A DNA stretch of 64,000 nucleotides from Sclerotinia nivalis (Eukaryota; Ascomycota; Leotiomycetes; Helotiales; Sclerotiniaceae): assembly GCA_029531795.1 (NCBI GenBank), contig JAPEIS010000003.1, positions 1,798,001 through 1,862,000 of the forward strand, read 5' to 3'. The translations under genes and the position numbers were made by a program. Positions 10,491 to 22,541 of this stretch are shown in pieces. Within the stretch, counting starts at the first letter, position 1; every line of letters begins with the position of its first letter. The notes beneath the pieces were generated by a model. That model saw nothing but the letters and a program-made list of their open reading frames with translations. It was not told where the DNA came from and did no database searches.

Positions 10491-10778
10491 TATCAACAAA
10501 TACAAAATCTTATAATATAAAATTATAATCAACTTTTCTTTTATCGAAAGAACCTTATATTATATATGAAAATACTAAAGCAAAGAGAAATATAAGAAAT
10601 TATTTATTCTTATAATAATATCAATTATTTTATATACAAAATATATCTAATACAATAGATAGAGGATGAATATTTGATACAAATCCAAATTATACAATCT
10701 TTTCAGATAATAGAATATTTTCTCTGGGCTATACAAGGACTGCCTCTAACCACCAAATAGAAAAACATACTCAATGAC
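10491..10778 (+). pseudogene. outer Gypsy, gag-pol junction up to the insertion site
   Basis: AT-rich continuation of gag/pol, matching the reverse complement of 26100-26500 in the inner element. It ends with the first TSD copy ATGAC at 10774-10778; the outer element resumes at 28009. Confidence 0.65.
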
Positions 10779-11193
10779 TATTACGCCGCTACAATCCTTT
10801 ATCACTAGGAAGTGATTAAGGGGCTTATAGAAAGGCCGTAGTAATTTCTACTAAAGGTCAAACAGGGGCTTGGTAAGAATGAAGATATAACGATTGTATT
10901 GTATAGTAACTATAGTGTTTAAACTAATGATTGTTCTTGAGCACGAAGTTTTACAATAAGAGAATCCATCCTGTTTATATAGACCTTCGTATTTGGGAGC
11001 CTTAGGAGCCCTCGAAGCTTCAATGCTTTAGGAGCGTTGGGAGCCTTCGAAACTCCAATGCTCTATCACATGATTTGATACTAATATAGCCTGTGCTTGT
11101 TTGTTTCTACAACTATTTTAATCTTATACTAATTTGATCAAATCATAATATATATTTATACGATCGGTTATTGTAAGATTCGTGATTATAATA
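10779..11193 (-). repeat. 3' LTR of inner Gypsy
   Basis: Reverse complement begins TATTATAATC (from TGTTACGATC) and ends GTAGCGGCGTAATA. A polypurine-like AAATAAGGGATAA adjoins it internally at 11194-11206. It is closely similar to 27594-28008. Confidence 0.88.
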
Positions 11194-11377
11194 TTATCCC
11201 TTATTTAGGCTAAAGCTTATCTCAAGTTTATAAGATAGGGCTATATCTTGAAGAAAAGATATAGGATTCTTTTTTTTAATTATATCTACCTCCAAAATTA
11301 AGAAATTCTCATTTTCCGTTCGAAAACATTCTGAACAGATTCTTTTAGTTCAATCTATCAATAATTATAGAGTTGAA

Positions 11378-11716
11378 ATGTCTTTTTGTTTTCATTGTTA
11401 TAATGAAAAATTTCGTTGTATGAAAAATGTTAATAATCTTCAATGTTTTTGTTATTTTGAATATGTTTTGGTTCGAATTCTTTATGATACCGAATTTCCT
11501 TTGGAAGAAGATTGGAATCGGAAAATGCTTTGTATTTCGGATTGGGTTTTTCTGAATAAACAAGAAAAGAAATTAGATTGTAAAGAGGAAGAAGCATTTG
11601 TTAAAATTTTGTATTTATGTAAACAAAAGAAATTCCTATACGATTATAGAAAACGAATAATCGATTGTAATCTTAAATATTTGAATGAGCTGGATACTTT
11701 GGAAGAGAAAGAATGA
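11378..11716 (+). CDS. antisense Cys-rich ORF in the 3' region of inner Gypsy
   Basis: A 112-residue open frame on the strand opposite to the retrotransposon, between its integrase/chromodomain and its 3' LTR. The N-terminus has CFHCYNEKFRC and a further C-x-C near residue 27, a possible zinc-binding region. Then come SDWVFL, a charged helix (EKKLDCKEEEAFVKIL), a KQKKFL segment and a NELDTLEEKE end. I recall this pattern (CxxC...C, W..L, EEEA, KQ..L, LDELE) from many fungal hypothetical proteins that overlap Gypsy elements. The related region of the outer element (31551-32000, - strand) shows the same protein in decayed form. Function is unknown. Confidence 0.55.
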   Translation: MSFCFHCYNEKFRCMKNVNNLQCFCYFEYVLVRILYDTEFPLEEDWNRKMLCISDWVFLNKQEKKLDCKEEEAFVKILYLCKQKKFLYDYRKRIIDCNLKYLNELDTLEEKE

Positions 11717-11939
11717 TTAACGAAAGAATAAACGGAGAAGAAAGGAGCAAACGGAAATATTTCCGGTTTTAACGATATCTCGTTCGATCTTTTGGAAGGT
11801 TTCGATTTTTCGTTTTTCTCGAATTCTTTGGATCCTTTTTGAATAGATCTGGATATTATTGATAAAACGTTTGCAGCTTTTCAAAACAATTGAGATTCTT
11901 TTTGAGTTTCCAAGTATTTTCTGAATATAGATAATCGAA

Positions 11940-13016
11940 TTATTTGATCAAATACTTTATTATATTTCTGATATATTTGTAATCTAGTATAGTTTTAATA
12001 TTATATTTAGTATTCGGATTGATAAGTTCGATTATAGTTTCTGGTGTATTCGGCGTTTCTGATAACGCTAATTCGAGTAGGGATATATGGAATATTGGAT
12101 AGATATTTATAGTATTTAATAATTTCAAACTGAAATTGATAGATTCTATTATTTCTTCGATTTCGAATGATTCTAATTTCTTGTGATCTAATTTATCGTT
12201 TGATTGTTGTATTTGAATGTTTCTTCGAATCAAATAAACTTTATCTTTCTTTTTAAGAGTAGATCCTATACTTTATGATTCGTTATAATATATAGCTGTT
12301 CTCAAAACTATAAACTGTAGATCTAATAAAAACTGTTTATATAGTTCTTTGATTTCCAATATATCTTTTATAATTTTGTCAGTATTTGCTATTTATAGGA
12401 ATAGTGAATAGTAGATTAATGGAATATATCTATAGTTAATATATATTGGCGTTACTTTTGTTATCTTCGTTTTCGATATATTGTATGTGAATTGAGTTAA
12501 GGATAATAATTCAATTTAGTTATCTTGTTTGTAATTGATATAATAATGTAGATAGATTTTCATTATCTGATTTAGATATTCTATTTGGTTATCTGTTTGG
12601 GAATAAAACGTAATAGATAATTTGTATTTGATTTCAAACAATACTATAAAAGTAATTCAAAATTTTGATATGAAAAGTTTGTTTCTATCTGAAATTATTT
12701 CTTCTGGTATACTATAAATACTGATTATATTTTGTAGGAATATATAAATTAGATTATCTATTATTTATTTTTTATAGAATAATATTATATAAACGAATTT
12801 TGTTAATCTATCTATCATCACTAAAATAGAATTATATTCTTTTAATATAATCAGGTTTTTGAATATAGATAATTTAACTATGAAATCCTATACAATAAAT
12901 TTCCATAATTAAATAGGTAAATTGAGAGTCTTGAATTGATTATATGAAGTATACCTGATAACCTTATTTTGTATACAGGTATTGTAATTCCCAATTACTT
13001 TCTCAATTGTAGTTCT
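11940..13016 (-). pseudogene. inner Gypsy integrase (core and C-terminal part) with chromodomain-like end
   Basis: Reading the - strand from 13011: TTIEKVI (end of the zinc-binding region), VMIDRLTKFVY, ISDRNKLF (second catalytic Asp), TDNQIEYLNQ (catalytic Glu). After 12233 comes the C-terminal SH3/chromodomain-like segment INIYPIFHISLLEL...TILDYKYI. All are standard Ty3/Gypsy integrase landmarks. About a dozen stops interrupt the frame. The reading continues past the third Gypsy at 22179. Confidence 0.75.
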
Positions 13017-13221
13017 TGTGACGATCCTGTTATTTTGTATAACCAAAATGCCTCAGGTTATTATTTCATTTATTTCACCCTGTATTCGCTTAAGGTTTTG
13101 GTCCCTTTCGAGGGGATTATAAAAGGCTCAACTCTATTATATTTGATATTGTAATTTGTTATTCTTTAGTGTAGATTAATTGATTCTTTTTATTATACTT
13201 TGAATTAAGATTATCGTTATA
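13017..13221 (+). repeat. 5' LTR of third Gypsy
   Basis: 205 bp, from TGTGACGATCC to ATCGTTATA (originally ATCGTCACA, an inverted repeat of the start). It contains a hairpin region GGTCCC...GGGGAT before ATAAAAGGC, a likely TATA element. Same family as 21969-22173 and the solo LTR at 32719-32973. Confidence 0.85.
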
Positions 13222-13439
13222 TTATAATAAACTCATTAGCATTTTTGAGAAGGATAGAATATCCTTTGGGAAGGCTATAATATCCTTTGAGAAGGCCAGA
13301 ATATTTAGTTAGTTATATCTAATGAGGTTACTGAATTAACGAAAACTTTATATATATCTAATTGATTTTTCCGAATTTTCATTGGTATTACTGTTATATT
13401 TATTTGTTCGAAAAAACCCTATATACTTTTATTTATCTT

Positions 13440-14697
13440 TGCTGAATCTATTGTAGTGGAATTACAAACTCAAATCGAACAAACTAAACAAAAGGAAAAT
13501 CTTGGATTTGATATAAAAGTCGATAAAACGATAGTTATAAATCTATTCTTGTATTTATTAATTCGAAAAGAACCAATTCCTTTTATAATCAAAACGACAA
13601 ATCTTCAAAATCTATAAAAAGAAAATCACGAAATCCGAATTCAAAACCAGATCATATTAGAATAATTAGATCAGATTCATTTTGCTCTAGTTAGCTTTTT
13701 ACAAGAAAGATCCTTTGATATAAACAATAATAGATCTCCTTTTCGTTTTCGAATACAACAATGCTATTCTTGATAAATTGAAGATCTTGATATTGCTATA
13801 TTTAGCAAAGAAGGTTTTGCAATAAAGAAAAGATCAATATCTATAGTATTTCACTATAAAAGATTGAATACAAGAATGAAAAACCCTGAATTGTTCAGCA
13901 ATAAAATCAACCCTTCCTTTGAATTATGAAGACTTTTTGCAAAAGGAAAACTCTTGGATAATATAAATCATTATTTGGACGAAGGTACAAAAGTTCGTAT
14001 TATCTTTTGATGGACCATTGATAATGTATAATGGTATCTAAAACCGAAAATGATCCGAAAAGAGTTTATTATATATCAAAGCGTTTTGGATTATCTTGGC
14101 TTTATTTATCTTATATCTAATCGATAAAAACTAGCTATAAACGAATTCCGATTTCTACGAATAGGAACTATAACTTTCCATTAGTTCTATATGCAATTCT
14201 TGGAACTCGCGGTAGAAGCCGATTAATCAGAAAACTTTTTTCGAAGAGAATTTATTTCGAAGCTTTCCTTTTTGTTGAAAACCACAATCGTAGTCATTAT
14301 GGATCTTTATTCTGATTTCCAGGGTTATATGAATCATTTAATGAATATGAATGTAAGGATATATATTATAAACTAGAAATATGTTACAATGGTTAAGAAT
14401 CTTGATCGAAAAGCTTCTTTACTAGATAATCGCGTTAAGGGTTCTATTCCTTTATATAACAATACTAAGCTAGAATATATAGAGAAAGAAAAATCGGCTG
14501 TCTCTAGTTTTATATTGAATTTCAAGTTTCATTTTTTTGTTTTATTCTTTGTTTGTTTCAAATGCAAGGTCTTTAATTGGATCAAGGATTATGTTTGTCC
14601 TCCTGGTATTTATGATATTGATATAGTTTTCGAAGACAAAGAAATCCCTTCGGAACTTTCTGATTCCGATTTATATAAATCGAAAAAGTATTAATCT
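13440..14697 (+). pseudogene. gag of third Gypsy
   Basis: Degenerate frame starting near IVVELQTQIEQTKQK and running about 400 codons. The last 101 codons (14389-14694) are open. A knuckle-like CFKCKVFNWIKDYVC occurs near 14550-14595, followed by an acidic tail (EDKEIPSELSDSD). This fits a Gypsy capsid/nucleocapsid protein of a family different from the outer and inner elements. Confidence 0.6.
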
Positions 14698-17484
14698 TTA
14701 GGAAAGTTTTCTTTCAAGATTATCAATATAACCTTAAATATATTGATCTTCGAAGTTTTATAGGTAACAATAGCTTTCTATTCCCTTATCATCTTTTAGT
14801 TTATGATTTCCAGATCTGGTTTTCTGTATTGGCGGATACCGATGTGTTTGCTTATTTGCTTATTAATATTTGTTTTGTATATCAATTTTCTCGATATATT
14901 AATGTCCTTATCATTCCTTTAAACAATCCTATTTTTGTTCAAGGATATAACAATTGGTAAGATATTGTTATCATCTATTCTATCCATTTGATATTCCAAT
15001 TGGATAGTAGAATCTTTCTTCAAGTCTCTTTCTTATTAATTGATATAAAAAAAGATATCATTATCGAAAATTTATAATTCAAAATCTATAATATAATACC
15101 TAAATCCTTCAATTATCAATTAATATAATCAAAGGATTTACTATCAATCTTATACTTTTCAAGGGATATAATCATCTTCAGAAAATCTTTTTCAATTCTC
15201 AAACTATTATCCAACCCCGAATTTGAAAAAGATATATAACAATATAATACCTTTTTCGAAATCGATTATTTAAAATCCTTTCTTTTTTTAATTAGATTTA
15301 TTATTAAGTACGAATAGGATTTATATATTAGTCTCCGATAAATAAAAAAAGAATTCCAGGAAAGTTTATTTGTTAAACGATTTTTGTTTCTTTTTGTGAA
15401 AACTAAAATCGAGAATTTGTTCCCCTCCACGAAGACCAAACCAATTAATCGTTTTGTATTTTTAAATGAACTGTTTTCCAAATACTATTAATTAATTTAT
15501 TTTTTATAAGTCGTTATTGATATTATTGTAATCTTTGTTGAAGTTTTCAAAATGTATAATCATCGTTGTGATAATATTATCTGTTTTATTAGTATTTACA
15601 AAATTAATATAATATTAAAGGATTGAATACGAGACTTTAATGATAAGGAATTTTAAGAATTATTCTATTGAGTTCTTTAAGTTTATTATGTATATCTCGA
15701 GATCTTTTTCAAAAAAGAATCGGATAAATTATTACAATATATTGTATACGATTATAAAATCGAAATTCCATTCAATACTCAATTCAAAACTAACTCAATA
15801 TATAATATATCTTCAAAGGAATTACTAATCATAAAATAATATCTTATAAACAATCTGAAAAAGGGTTTTATCGAAACTAGCTTCTCTCTATTCGCTGCCC
15901 CTATACTCTTCGTTTCCAAACCAAATGATGATTTGCATTTCTGTATCGATTTCCGATATCTTAATGTTTTCATAAAAAGGAACAAATACTTTTTACTTTT
16001 AATCAACAAAACGTTAACATGTATATTGAAATCTAAGGTATTCATAAAGTTAGATATTCGGCAAGTATTTTATCGAATCCGCATACACCCTGATTCCAAA
16101 GATTTAATTACATTCCAAATCCGATACAGAATTTATAAATATAAAGTTTTACCTTTCGAATTAATTAATGGTTTTGTTATTTATCAACGTTATATAAACG
16201 ATATTCTTTTCGATCTTTTGGATATAATATGTACAATTTATCTGAACGATATTCTAATTTACTTTGAAAACGAATCGGAGTACGAATTGTATGTGTTATA
16301 GGTCCTTGATTGTCTTCGAAAAACTGGTTTACAGATCGATATCAACAAATATAAATTTAGTATTAAAAGGACTAAATACCTTGGTTTCATTATCTCTACA
16401 AAAGAAATAAAAGTAGATTAAAAAAAAATCGAAATTATAAAAGATTGGAAAGCCTTTATAAACATTAGAAAAATACAATTCTTTCTAAAGTTTTGCAATT
16501 TTTATTGTTGTTTTATACAAGATTTCGAACGAATTGCTTGCTTTTTAATCAACCTAACCAAAAAGGAAATTCTTTTTATATGGGACAATGTATACATCAT
16601 TGCTTTCAGCCGTTTTAAATAGGTTATACTCCAAATTCTTATATTGAAACATTACCAATTATATCTTCAAACTATGATTGAGATAAATACTTCAAACGAT
16701 ATTATCGAAGGAATACTCTTTCAACTATATAATGATAATCAATAACATCCTATTGTTTTCTTTATCAAGATCATACTTCTAGTCGAAATGAATTATACTA
16801 TATTCGATAAAGAAATACTTACTGTTATCAAAATCTTCAAAATCTAAAGAACAGAACTTACAGATTCCTTTTATTGTATCAAAATCATCATCGATTATAA
16901 AGCTTTAGAATACTTTATAACCAAGAAAACCTTGAATCAACAACAAACAAGATAATTAGAAACCTTAGTAAATTTCTAATTCGAAATATCATATCGATCG
17001 AAAATCAATAATACTACAGCAAACACCCTTAACCATTATAATCAAGAAATAGAAATACAAAAAACAATACACTCTGAACATCGTATTCAAATTCTACTCT
17101 CACCAGAAGTTCTTAACAAAAGAATATTGAACGAATTCAATATAAAAAAGGGAAAGGTAACTACAATCCTAATTATTGAAACAGAAAAACTTGACTTCGT
17201 AAATCATATCCTACAAACCAACCGCATTCATTTTTCTGTACAACCAAAACATGATTTGATTATTAAACTAAAAAAAGGATATTCGATACACAATAGTTTA
17301 CTACTCTACAAAAACCGATTAATTGTATTTAATATAGATAACTTCTATACTAATCTTATAAAGAAAACCTATACCCAAATCTCTTCAATTCATCTTGATA
17401 AAACCAAAACGAAACTAATTATAAAAAAACAGTATTTTTGAAAAAGAATAACCAATTATATCAATTAATATATCAACAATTATA
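14698..17484 (+). pseudogene. pol of third Gypsy: protease, RT, RNase H, integrase N-terminus
   Basis: 14.7-15.8 kb is the very decayed protease region. RT is clear at 15870-16420: LHFCIDFRYLN, FIKLDIRQVFYRIRI, LPFELINGF and YLNDILIYF (YLDD with Asp changed to Asn by G-to-A). RNase H follows at about 16560-17000. The integrase starts at about 17190 (HILQTNRIHF, then YKNRLIVF). The reading is cut at 17484 by the pogo element and resumes at 19339. Confidence 0.75.
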
Positions 17485-19336
17485 ACGTGGTTTATCATCA
17501 TGTGGGCCATATCATCATGTGGGCCACTTTTACCTCAATTCGTATATTCAAATTCATATTATTCAACAACCATTAAATCAATTGATTGAAACTATTAAGA
17601 ATCTAATAATCTAGGATCTATTACATTGATTTGACAAGTTCTTGAATTATGACCTGGCTTTTCATATTTACTACAGCATCTACTAGAAGATGCTTCCCCA
17701 TTAGAATTCCCCTCATTTTGATGTTCGTCGCGTTGAATCTGAATCTCAATTTCTTGCTGAGATAATATATCTTCAGCTTTCTGTTTAGTAAGTACTTCTT
17801 CATTATGTAGTTGAATCTTTTTAGTGCATCGATGTTTGCTTAATATTTCATTTGCTTTTTGAAGTATACGATTCTTTGTATTTAAAAGTGTATTCTTATG
17901 AGTTAATCTTTTTGTATCTTTAGCTAGAGTTAATACAGTCTCAAATATAGGTGTAGGGGAGCTTGATTGATGATGAGCTATTCGAGATTTTACTAAAGTT
18001 GATTGTGAAAGAGCTTCAGTTGGGTTGTGAGGTGTTTGAGAGATCCAATAGTTTAAATCGATGGATGGAGGGGTAGGCGTACGAATTCGAATATCTAGTT
18101 TTGAGAGTATAGCTTGAGGATCGAATGGTATTAGACCTGCTCCTCGAAAGTCAGCTTTCATATTCTGAGCTGTAATTGATTATTGATATACAGCTTTGAA
18201 AGTTATAAAGAATTCAATCTTCGAGATATGATTAATATGAGCCTTGATAAATCCTTCAATTTGATAACTATATGCCCGTTTCAATACACCAAAACATCCA
18301 ATATCAAATAATTGGGTTAAGTGATTTGAATGCAATGGTAACTTTATCGTTATTATGTTATTTGACTTGCAATATGATTGAAAAAGTATCGATTCGTGAC
18401 TTTCATGTTTATCTAGTACTAGTATTCGATATTTGCTCTTTGTTCGATGAATTGTATACTTATCGAAGTGCTTTAATCATTCTAACCCTGTCTCATTATT
18501 TGTCCATCCATTAGAAATAGGTTTAATAGCCCAATCTATAGGAAAACCGCTTTCCGTATACCAATTAGAAAGATGATATTGTCCTTGCACTACTAAAAAT
18601 AATAGTATAGTTTCCCCTTCCCCATTACCATATATAATCGCTATAGCCCACTCCCTATTGCCTAGTTATATTACCTTGCTTCTGCCATTTCGTTCAGCAC
18701 TAGTTACAACCATTCCGAAACATATTATACTCATTATGAAACCAGTTTCGTCGAAATTGTAGAAATCGCAATCCAGAATACTATATTTCATTCGCATATT
18801 CGATACCAATCGAAACCACTCTTCAATAAACTTGGGATCTTCACAAAAAGCTCTTTGAAAATCATAAACACAATTAAAACATATCTTTAATGCTATATAA
18901 TACTTTACGAATCGATAAGCCCAGAACTTTCCAACTTTCTTCGCACCTCTTGATTCGAGAATATAATTCGTTATATCTTCCACACCCTTAAATTTAAATG
19001 GAAACCCTCTATTATCCATATCAAATATATATTGAATAATCATTTCCTCTTTCAATTCTGTAATCTTATGAGTTTTGTATCGATATTCTGCACGAGGGGT
19101 AAGACTATCCATTCTGTGCTGAATCGTTGTACACAGGATATTATACAGTTTAGCAGCCTTCCGAATACTTAGTTTTTTGTCTTTTTGAATAGCTTCGATA
19201 GCTAGAAAGATTCGTGTTTCTTTATTATTCGTTTCCATCATAGATTGTTGATAAATCGCGTGTTGAAGTGAAGAGGTAATAATTGAGGTAAAAGTGGCCC
19301 ACATGATGATATGGCCTACATGATGATAAACCACGT
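17485..19336 (-). mobile_element. Fot1/pogo-type DNA transposon (Tc1-mariner superfamily)
   Basis: 1852 bp with about 56-bp terminal inverted repeats that differ at one base. Each TIR starts ACGTGGTTTATC and holds two tandem copies of CATCATGTGGGCC. The TSD is TA (17483-17484 and 19337-19338), as required for the superfamily. It carries one transposase on the - strand. It is inserted in the third Gypsy's integrase. Confidence 0.88.
17595..19241 (-). pseudogene. Fot1/pogo transposase, three in-frame stops
   Basis: One uninterrupted phase of 548 codons from ATG 19241 to 17595, close to Fot1's usual size, broken only by stops near 18664, 18478 and 18181. Order: N-terminal helix-turn-helix (AIEAIQKDKKLSIRKAAKLY), CENP-B-type DNA-binding half (KFWAYRFVKYY), then the DDE domain with FDETGF, LDKHESH (normally LDGH) and LFDIGCFGVLKRAY. 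The C-terminus ends in a coiled coil and a knuckle CCSKYEKPGHNSRTC in which one Cys is Tyr. The stops and the Gly-to-Lys change fit G-to-A or C-to-T mutation. The protein would cut and paste the element at TA sites. Confidence 0.85.
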
Positions 19337-19338
19337 TA

Positions 19339-20300
19339 CCACTTACTACAATTATTATATCCCGAAAGATCGAATACCTAGTTTTTTACATCCTTTGTTT
19401 ATTCCTATTCAATTATAAATAGATATATCAATAAACTTCAAATCATTTCCGAAGAATAAACACAGATACAATAATGTTTTTGTAATTATCAATAGATTCT
19501 CGAAGCAATCAATATGTATCCCTTATTATTATACTATAATCACCTAGAAAATAGCTTTATTATACCTAAACCATATTTACTATTGGAAAGATACCCCTAC
19601 TACTATCACCTCCAATAAAGATCCGCAATTTATATCCAGTTTTTGAAACAAATTTATACAAATCCTAAACATCAAATTAAAACTATCCACAACCTACTAT
19701 CCTCAAACAAATAAACAAACCGAAATCATAAATCAATATCTAAATCAACAACTTCAACTCTATATCAATTATTATCAAAATAATTGATCGGAATTCTTAT
19801 ATATAATAGATTATATACAATTCATTATACCCTACGAAAACTTGGGAATATCCCCTTTCGAACTTCAAAACAGATATTCTCCAACCACTTCCTTCGATTA
19901 GGACAAACCCCCTTCCAATACCCCTTATACAATCACAGAAAAGTTGAACCACACTAACATACAAGCTTTCTCCAAACATATATATAAAGCTTAGAAATAA
20001 CTAAGAATATTCTTTCTAAAACTCAACAAAAGAAAATAAAGGATATCGATCACCATCAAAGACCTATCGATTTCCAAATAGAAAACAAAGTATATATAAC
20101 TACTAAGAACTTCACTACAAAAAAACCTAATCACAAACTCAATCTACAAATAGCCAAATTATACTATATACTCGAAAAAGTCAACTATTCGTATCGATTA
20201 AATCTTCCTGAAAGTATACAAATCCATAAAGTCTTTTCCTTTAATAAACTACAGAAAGCTACAAAAAACCCAATTCCCGGATAATATATCGAACCTCCTC
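19339..20300 (+). pseudogene. third Gypsy integrase core and C-terminus
   Basis: Continues the integrase after the pogo insertion. It reads IDISINFKSFPKNK, VFVIINRFSKQ, SNKDPQF (position of the second Asp), YYPQTNKQTEIINQYL (with the catalytic Glu) and a C-terminal FSKHIYK. After 20130 the chromodomain-like VEYILDSRI-type segment is only faintly visible. Stops are at Trp and Gln positions. Confidence 0.65.
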
Positions 20301-20599
20301 CATTTATTATAATAATAATAAATACAGAATTCGAAATACAGCAAATCCTAATATCGAAACTCCTTCATAGATAGATCCGATATAAAATAAAATAAATAAG
20401 ATACAACGATGATCCTGTATAATATTACTATTCCAACATCATATACACTCCACACAAAATAAAGGAATTCCATATTCAATATTTTGAAATTGTAGGATCT
20501 CCTAACCATCTTTCTGAATAGATAAAAGCCTAAAAGAATAACAACAACGATTACAACGAATTCGTAGAGAGTAAACCTATAAATAAATCCACAAAACAG

Positions 20600-21968
20600 A
20601 ATTATTTATTTGCTCTCCCTTTTTTCGAAAAGGAAGTTACATTTAAACTATAATTCATTCAAATATCATCTATTGTTTTTTGCTTTTTCTATTGTTTATT
20701 TACTTGCTTTGATTTTTACTCTACTTCTTTTTCTCCCTTACTATTATTTTATTCAACATATAATAATTATATATTTCAATAAAACAAATTCAATTCATCA
20801 AAAAATATCCCTTTCATTATGAATTTCTTAAAAAGTCTATTCAATTCACCTCGCAAAACAATTACAATATCATCCTCAAACAATTCTGTTAACAATTGTT
20901 TTTCTTCTTCCACCTCCCCCCCAAAACTTGTTACACTTCCTCTTATAAAAAAAGATACTGATCACTACTCTCCTGAACAAAAAAAGAACCAAAAGAACTC
21001 CCAAATCATCACATCCCCAAACAAAAAAAAGATCCATTTCTCCAACATCATCGATTTTATCGAAAATCACCCCAATATATCTATTACTAATACAATACAA
21101 ATAATCGATATAACCAAAATACAAACTATACAAATCAACATTAATCTCGAAGATTTTGCTCATTATCTCGATATATTCGAAAAAACGAAACAATTTTATA
21201 AACAATTGAATATAACAAAAAAAAAACACAAACAAAAAACATACAAAATTCATCGAAATAACATATAAAACTCAATATCAAACTCTCACAAAAAAAACTA
21301 ACTACTTACACTCAAAATAAAACATTAACTTTAAAAACCTTTATCGAAAATTATCCGAAATAACAGATCAATACCACTCTTGTATTCAAACTCACCCATA
21401 TTGTAATCACCACAACCAACAATATCAATATATACCGAACTCTGAATACTACCATCATTAAGCACTTCCAACAATACAACCGCGAAAATAAAAACAACAG
21501 AAATAGGATCCCAGAACCCATCACGATTGATATGAAATATACACAAACACTTATAAATTCGAAAAACAATATCCTATACTCCTTCTATACTCTTTCCTTT
21601 ATGAAAAATAAGGAACTTATCATATTGCCTTATAAACTCCTTAGAAAATACAAAAAGAAAGAAATTTGTACCACCTCCAATCGATTCAACAATGAACCCC
21701 TTCGCTACCACAATACAACTATATTGGATATAGTATTCAATATACCTAATCATATACACAAAACCAGATAATCAGCAAGAACCCCTTCAATTCCGATTAA
21801 AAAGATATTCACAGAACCTATAGAAATCGAGAATGATAACAACTCCATTCCTAATACACTACAGAAAAAAAGAAAAACAATAACAATAAAAGAGGAACCT
21901 ATTTCACCAATACGAAAGATTAAAAGGAAAGCTTGAAGGCAAGCCTATTTTCTTTAAGGGGGGGGTGA
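20600..21968 (+). pseudogene. extra 3' frame of third Gypsy, unknown
   Basis: About 1.35 kb between integrase and 3' LTR. It contains an open frame of 149 codons (20819-21268, MNFLKSLFNSPRKT...), Ser/Asn/Lys-rich, with DFIENHPN and LEDFAHYLDIFEKTK, then a second shorter frame (21532-21771). No domain was recognised and no membrane segment of an envelope protein is evident. A polypurine tract ends the region at 21955-21968. Confidence 0.4.
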
Positions 21969-22173
21969 TATAACGATTCTGTTATTTTATATAACCAAAA
22001 TGCTTCAGATTATTATTTCATTTATTTCACCCTATATTCGCTTAAGGCTTTGGTTCCCTCCGAGGGGACTATAAAAGGCTCAACTCTATTATATTTGATA
22101 CTATAGTTTGTTATTCTCTAATGTAGATTAATTGATTCTTTCTATCATGCCTTAAATTAAGATCATCGTTACA
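21969..22173 (+). repeat. 3' LTR of third Gypsy
   Basis: 205 bp, TATAACGATTC to ATCATCGTTACA. It aligns with 13017-13221 with transitions only. It contains the hairpin GGTTCCCTCCGAGGGGAC followed by TATAAAAGGC. Confidence 0.87.
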
Positions 22174-22178
22174 GTTTT

Positions 22179-22541
22179 CATTTTCGGAAAATAAACTTCT
22201 TTTTTGAGTTAGGCAAAAATCTTCGTTATTCCTTGATGTTTATAAACTAGAAGTTTATATTGTTTTTAAATATATTCTTTCATTAATTTAGAAAGTATAT
22301 ACAATTTATTATAAAAGTAAATCAACTTATTTTCGATATTAAATCTTTTCTTTAGATTGTTTATATTCTTGAGAATTCGTTTTGTAATAGTATTTTATTT
22401 ATATTCTATTTTCAATTACTTTTTAATAGTATTATAATCTATTTTGAAGAAGGTAGCGAATTGTAATTTGTTGTATATTAATGTATTTTCTTTTTCTTTT
22501 AAAATTGTATATATTTCATATACTTTATTTTGTAAATATTC
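22179..22541 (-). pseudogene. inner Gypsy, RNase H-integrase linker and integrase zinc region
   Basis: Restores the frame of 11940-13016 after removal of the third Gypsy. It matches the outer element at 30030-30390 as reverse complement. The left part of the short-TIR element's target duplication (TC) is 22540-22541. Confidence 0.65.

Larger units (their letters stand above)
13017..22173 (+). mobile_element. third Ty3/Gypsy retrotransposon, inserted in inner integrase
   Basis: Two 205-bp LTRs (13017-13221 and 21969-22173) in the same orientation, with gag, pol and a 3' frame between. The flanks are GTTCT (13012-13016) and GTTTT (22174-22178), a TSD differing by one C-to-T. Joining them restores the integrase sequence seen intact in the outer element near 30350-30390. 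A polypurine tract (AAGGGGGGGGTGA) precedes the 3' LTR. A Fot1/pogo element (17485-19336) interrupts it; net length is about 7.3 kb. Confidence 0.88.

Noticed and set aside
20876..21253. 125-codon minus-strand frame opposite the extra frame of the third Gypsy, possible antisense ORF
   Set aside because: It lacks the CxxC and charged-helix pattern of the antisense ORF at 11378 and is Phe-rich, as expected opposite Lys-rich codons.
20600..21968. Envelope-like gene in the third Gypsy
   Set aside because: It is in the position of an env gene, but no signal peptide, furin-type site or membrane anchor could be seen.
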